IMG/VR virus record: IMGVR_UViG_3300023192_001927
Span: 1-25,592 of that record
Origin: a virus
DNA length: 25,592 bases
Strand: one strand, 5' to 3'
Shown here: positions 24,010 through 25,592 of the stretch, in pieces
How the letters are laid out: every line of letters starts with the position of its first letter
Numbering within the stretch: position 1 is the stretch's first letter
Translations under genes and position numbers: made by a program
The notes under the pieces: generated by a model
Told to the model about the DNA's origin: nothing
What the model saw: the letters and a program-made list of their open reading frames with translations, nothing else
Database searches by the model: none

Positions 24010-25521
24010 TTAAGACCAAATATCTGCTCTTCTTGAGTCATGCCCCTTAGAAGCTGCCAAGCCTGGGGCACCTATTTTTGAATAAAAAGCCATAACACAG
24101 GCATCGGCTCTGTCGGGTGATGTTTCTTCCAGTCGTCTAACGAAATCGTCTTTGGATTCAAGTTTTATCTGTCCCTTCTCTGTCGTCTTGTACATGCGTC
24201 CTGCAAGTTGTTGAAGAAGCCTGTTGTCATTGGGCAAATAAACTTCTTGCTCTTTGACCTTGGTAGCCATATCAAACCATGCTTCTGTAATCAGGTTTCC
24301 GTACTGGTCGGCTCTATAGGCTTTTGACCCGTTGTGGAACTCGTACACCTGTTTCCCTGCCTCGTAGAACATGTGCATGACTCCCTGGCCCATCCCTGTG
24401 GCATCGGGGACATACACGCAGTCCCCATCACCCCAGCCAGCCTCCATTTGCATCCTGAAGGCCCTACGGACGGAATCAGCGGGTTCTACATGCGACATGA
24501 CAGCTTGTTCCACTATTGCATTCCCAGATCTGCGATAAATAACGGTCTCGTCGCTTCCGAATCGAGCAAAATCTATGGCTATTACCCGCATAGATAGGTC
24601 TTTTTGAGCGCATTTGACCATGGATCGGGCAGTGCATGGCTCCAAATCCTCCATAGAAATGACGCAATTGGGGTCTGCTGACGGGAATTCACCAAGAACT
24701 CGGACCCTATAAACATCAGAATCCTTCCCATATTGCCTTTCCAAACGCTCATTTCGCTTAACATCAACGATATCTGGTCTATATTCGGCTGTGTCTTCTG
24801 CATTTAGGGTGTAGGTTTGCCACTCATGCCTGTCCCTGTGGAAGCAATCAAAGAACGAACAGTCCCTCAGGTTGGGGTTTCCGATACCAATCAGCATGCA
24901 GTCGTTGTTGGATAGCGTTCCTTGGAACTGTTCAATGATAATTCTGTCGATACCAGACATTTCCTCACAGATAATGGTGAGCCCGTCATCGTGGAATCCT
25001 TGTAGCTTCTTGTCATCAGTAGATGTAATGCAGTAAATAGCCCATCTGCGGTCTTTGGCTATCTCAACCTTCTGTGCCCTTGCGTCGAAGATGTTTTGGA
25101 AATACGGATGCGCCTTGGACAAGACCTTGCTTGCCTCAGACAACCAAACATCCTGGCACTGCCTCATGGTAGGGGCAGTTACCACCGTCTTGCCGTAGCT
25201 TCGGAACCCGCGCCACAGACCTATCTTTGTTGAGGCGTGTGTCTTCCCTGGCCCCTGTCCAGACTTTGCAGCTATCTGCCTGGACGCAGGTATGTCTCCC
25301 GTCCCAGGTCTTGCGCGTTTTGGTTCGTCTGGGAGCCTGGGCAGGGGAGGGGGTAGACCGAATTGTGCTGCCTGTACCATGTCGTACAGGGTATATTGCT
25401 GCCAAGTATCGTTAGGGCTGTTAAGACCGTACTCGACAAAAAAATGTATATCTTCACGGCACTTCTGTATGAAGTCCCGAAGATGTTTTTTGCTATTACT
25501 CCCCGCTGTCTTTATTTCCAC
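24010..25521 (-). CDS. terL: Terminase large subunit (packaging ATPase and nuclease)
   Basis: A 503-residue protein. The ATPase half has the Walker A loop GQGPGKT at residues 88-94, LTIICEEMSG at 181-190 as Walker B with the catalytic Glu pair, and the coupling motif LIGIGNPN near 210-217. The nuclease half begins with VIAIDFARFGSDETV (metal-binding Asp at about 317), continues through YVPDATGMGQGV and ends with TSPDRADACVMAF, a usual terminase closing motif. The start is a GTG with AAGAGG about 7 bases upstream and a stop codon in frame just before, so no longer version is possible. It overlaps the end of the preceding minus-strand frame by 26 bases. Its orientation opposes the head and tail genes. 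Confidence 0.94.
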   Translation of the reverse strand: MEIKTAGSNSKKHLRDFIQKCREDIHFFVEYGLNSPNDTWQQYTLYDMVQAAQFGLPPPLPRLPDEPKRARPGTGDIPASRQIAAKSGQGPGKTHASTKIGLWRGFRSYGKTVVTAPTMRQCQDVWLSEASKVLSKAHPYFQNIFDARAQKVEIAKDRRWAIYCITSTDDKKLQGFHDDGLTIICEEMSGIDRIIIEQFQGTLSNNDCMLIGIGNPNLRDCSFFDCFHRDRHEWQTYTLNAEDTAEYRPDIVDVKRNERLERQYGKDSDVYRVRVLGEFPSADPNCVISMEDLEPCTARSMVKCAQKDLSMRVIAIDFARFGSDETVIYRRSGNAIVEQAVMSHVEPADSVRRAFRMQMEAGWGDGDCVYVPDATGMGQGVMHMFYEAGKQVYEFHNGSKAYRADQYGNLITEAWFDMATKVKEQEVYLPNDNRLLQQLAGRMYKTTEKGQIKLESKDDFVRRLEETSPDRADACVMAFYSKIGAPGLAASKGHDSRRADIWS

Positions 25522-25592
25522 CCATAGCCTCTTCTAGGATTTTTTTCAGCAAGGGCACAGAAGGTTGAGATAGCCAAAGACCGCAGATGGGC
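25496..25592 (-). CDS. C-terminal end of probable terminase small subunit (partial)
   Basis: A minus-strand frame enters from the right edge and stops with TAA at 25498-25496. The visible end reads PICGLWLSQPSVPLLKKILE then EAMGGNKDSGE, about 31 residues. It overlaps the start of the large terminase gene by 26 bases, the usual coupling of small and large subunits, and carries that gene's ribosome site (AAGAGG). The identity as small terminase is inferred only from position; the visible piece is too short for a family match. Confidence 0.5.
   Translation of the reverse strand, partial: PICGLWLSQPSVPLLKKILEEAMGGNKDSGE

Noticed and set aside
1-25592. CRISPR array, insertion sequence, integrase or attachment site
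   Set aside because: No regularly spaced direct repeats, transposase or integrase motifs were seen; the repeats present are in-frame protein repeats.

Overview
The window is a virion-structure segment of a tailed phage or prophage with a long non-contractile (siphovirus-type) tail. I see no ribosomal RNA, tRNA, integrase, lysis, replication or obvious host genes, so the bacterial host cannot be named. Base composition is moderate. CTAG is common, which argues weakly against an enterobacterial host. Arginine codons are mostly AGA/AGG in the minor tail genes but mostly CGN in the major capsid gene.

The plus strand carries one nearly gapless late operon from the left edge to 23809. First comes the head module: the C-terminal part of an XkdF-like protease fused to a scaffold-like region (cut by the window edge), a lambda D-like decoration protein and a lambda E-like major capsid protein. 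A strong GC stem-loop follows. Next is the head-tail connector zone: two tandem paralogous small genes, a connector-like gene, a small structural protein and a 746-residue protein with nine 21-residue repeats and a tail-terminator-like C-terminus. Then come the tail tube protein, a second GC stem-loop, a G/GT-type tail assembly chaperone pair made by a likely -1 frameshift, and a 1468-residue tape measure protein.

After the tape measure lies an enlarged tail-tip module: a 1356-residue protein with LamG-like, Calx-beta-like and RCC1-propeller domains; a 306-residue unknown protein; a 632-residue distal-tail-like protein carrying a carbohydrate-binding-like insert; a lambda L-like hub protein with conserved cysteines; an NlpC/P60-type peptidase (lambda K-like); and a lambda J-like central tail-tip protein with a large extra domain. 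The RCC1 and carbohydrate-binding-like segments are clearly richer in GC than the genes around them, which suggests separately acquired binding modules.

The minus strand from the right edge to 23762 carries the end of a probable small terminase subunit, the large terminase subunit and a small four-cysteine zinc-ribbon protein. This operon runs head-on into the tail operon, and the last genes of the two overlap by 48 bases. Terminase facing the morphogenesis operon is the most unusual feature of the layout.
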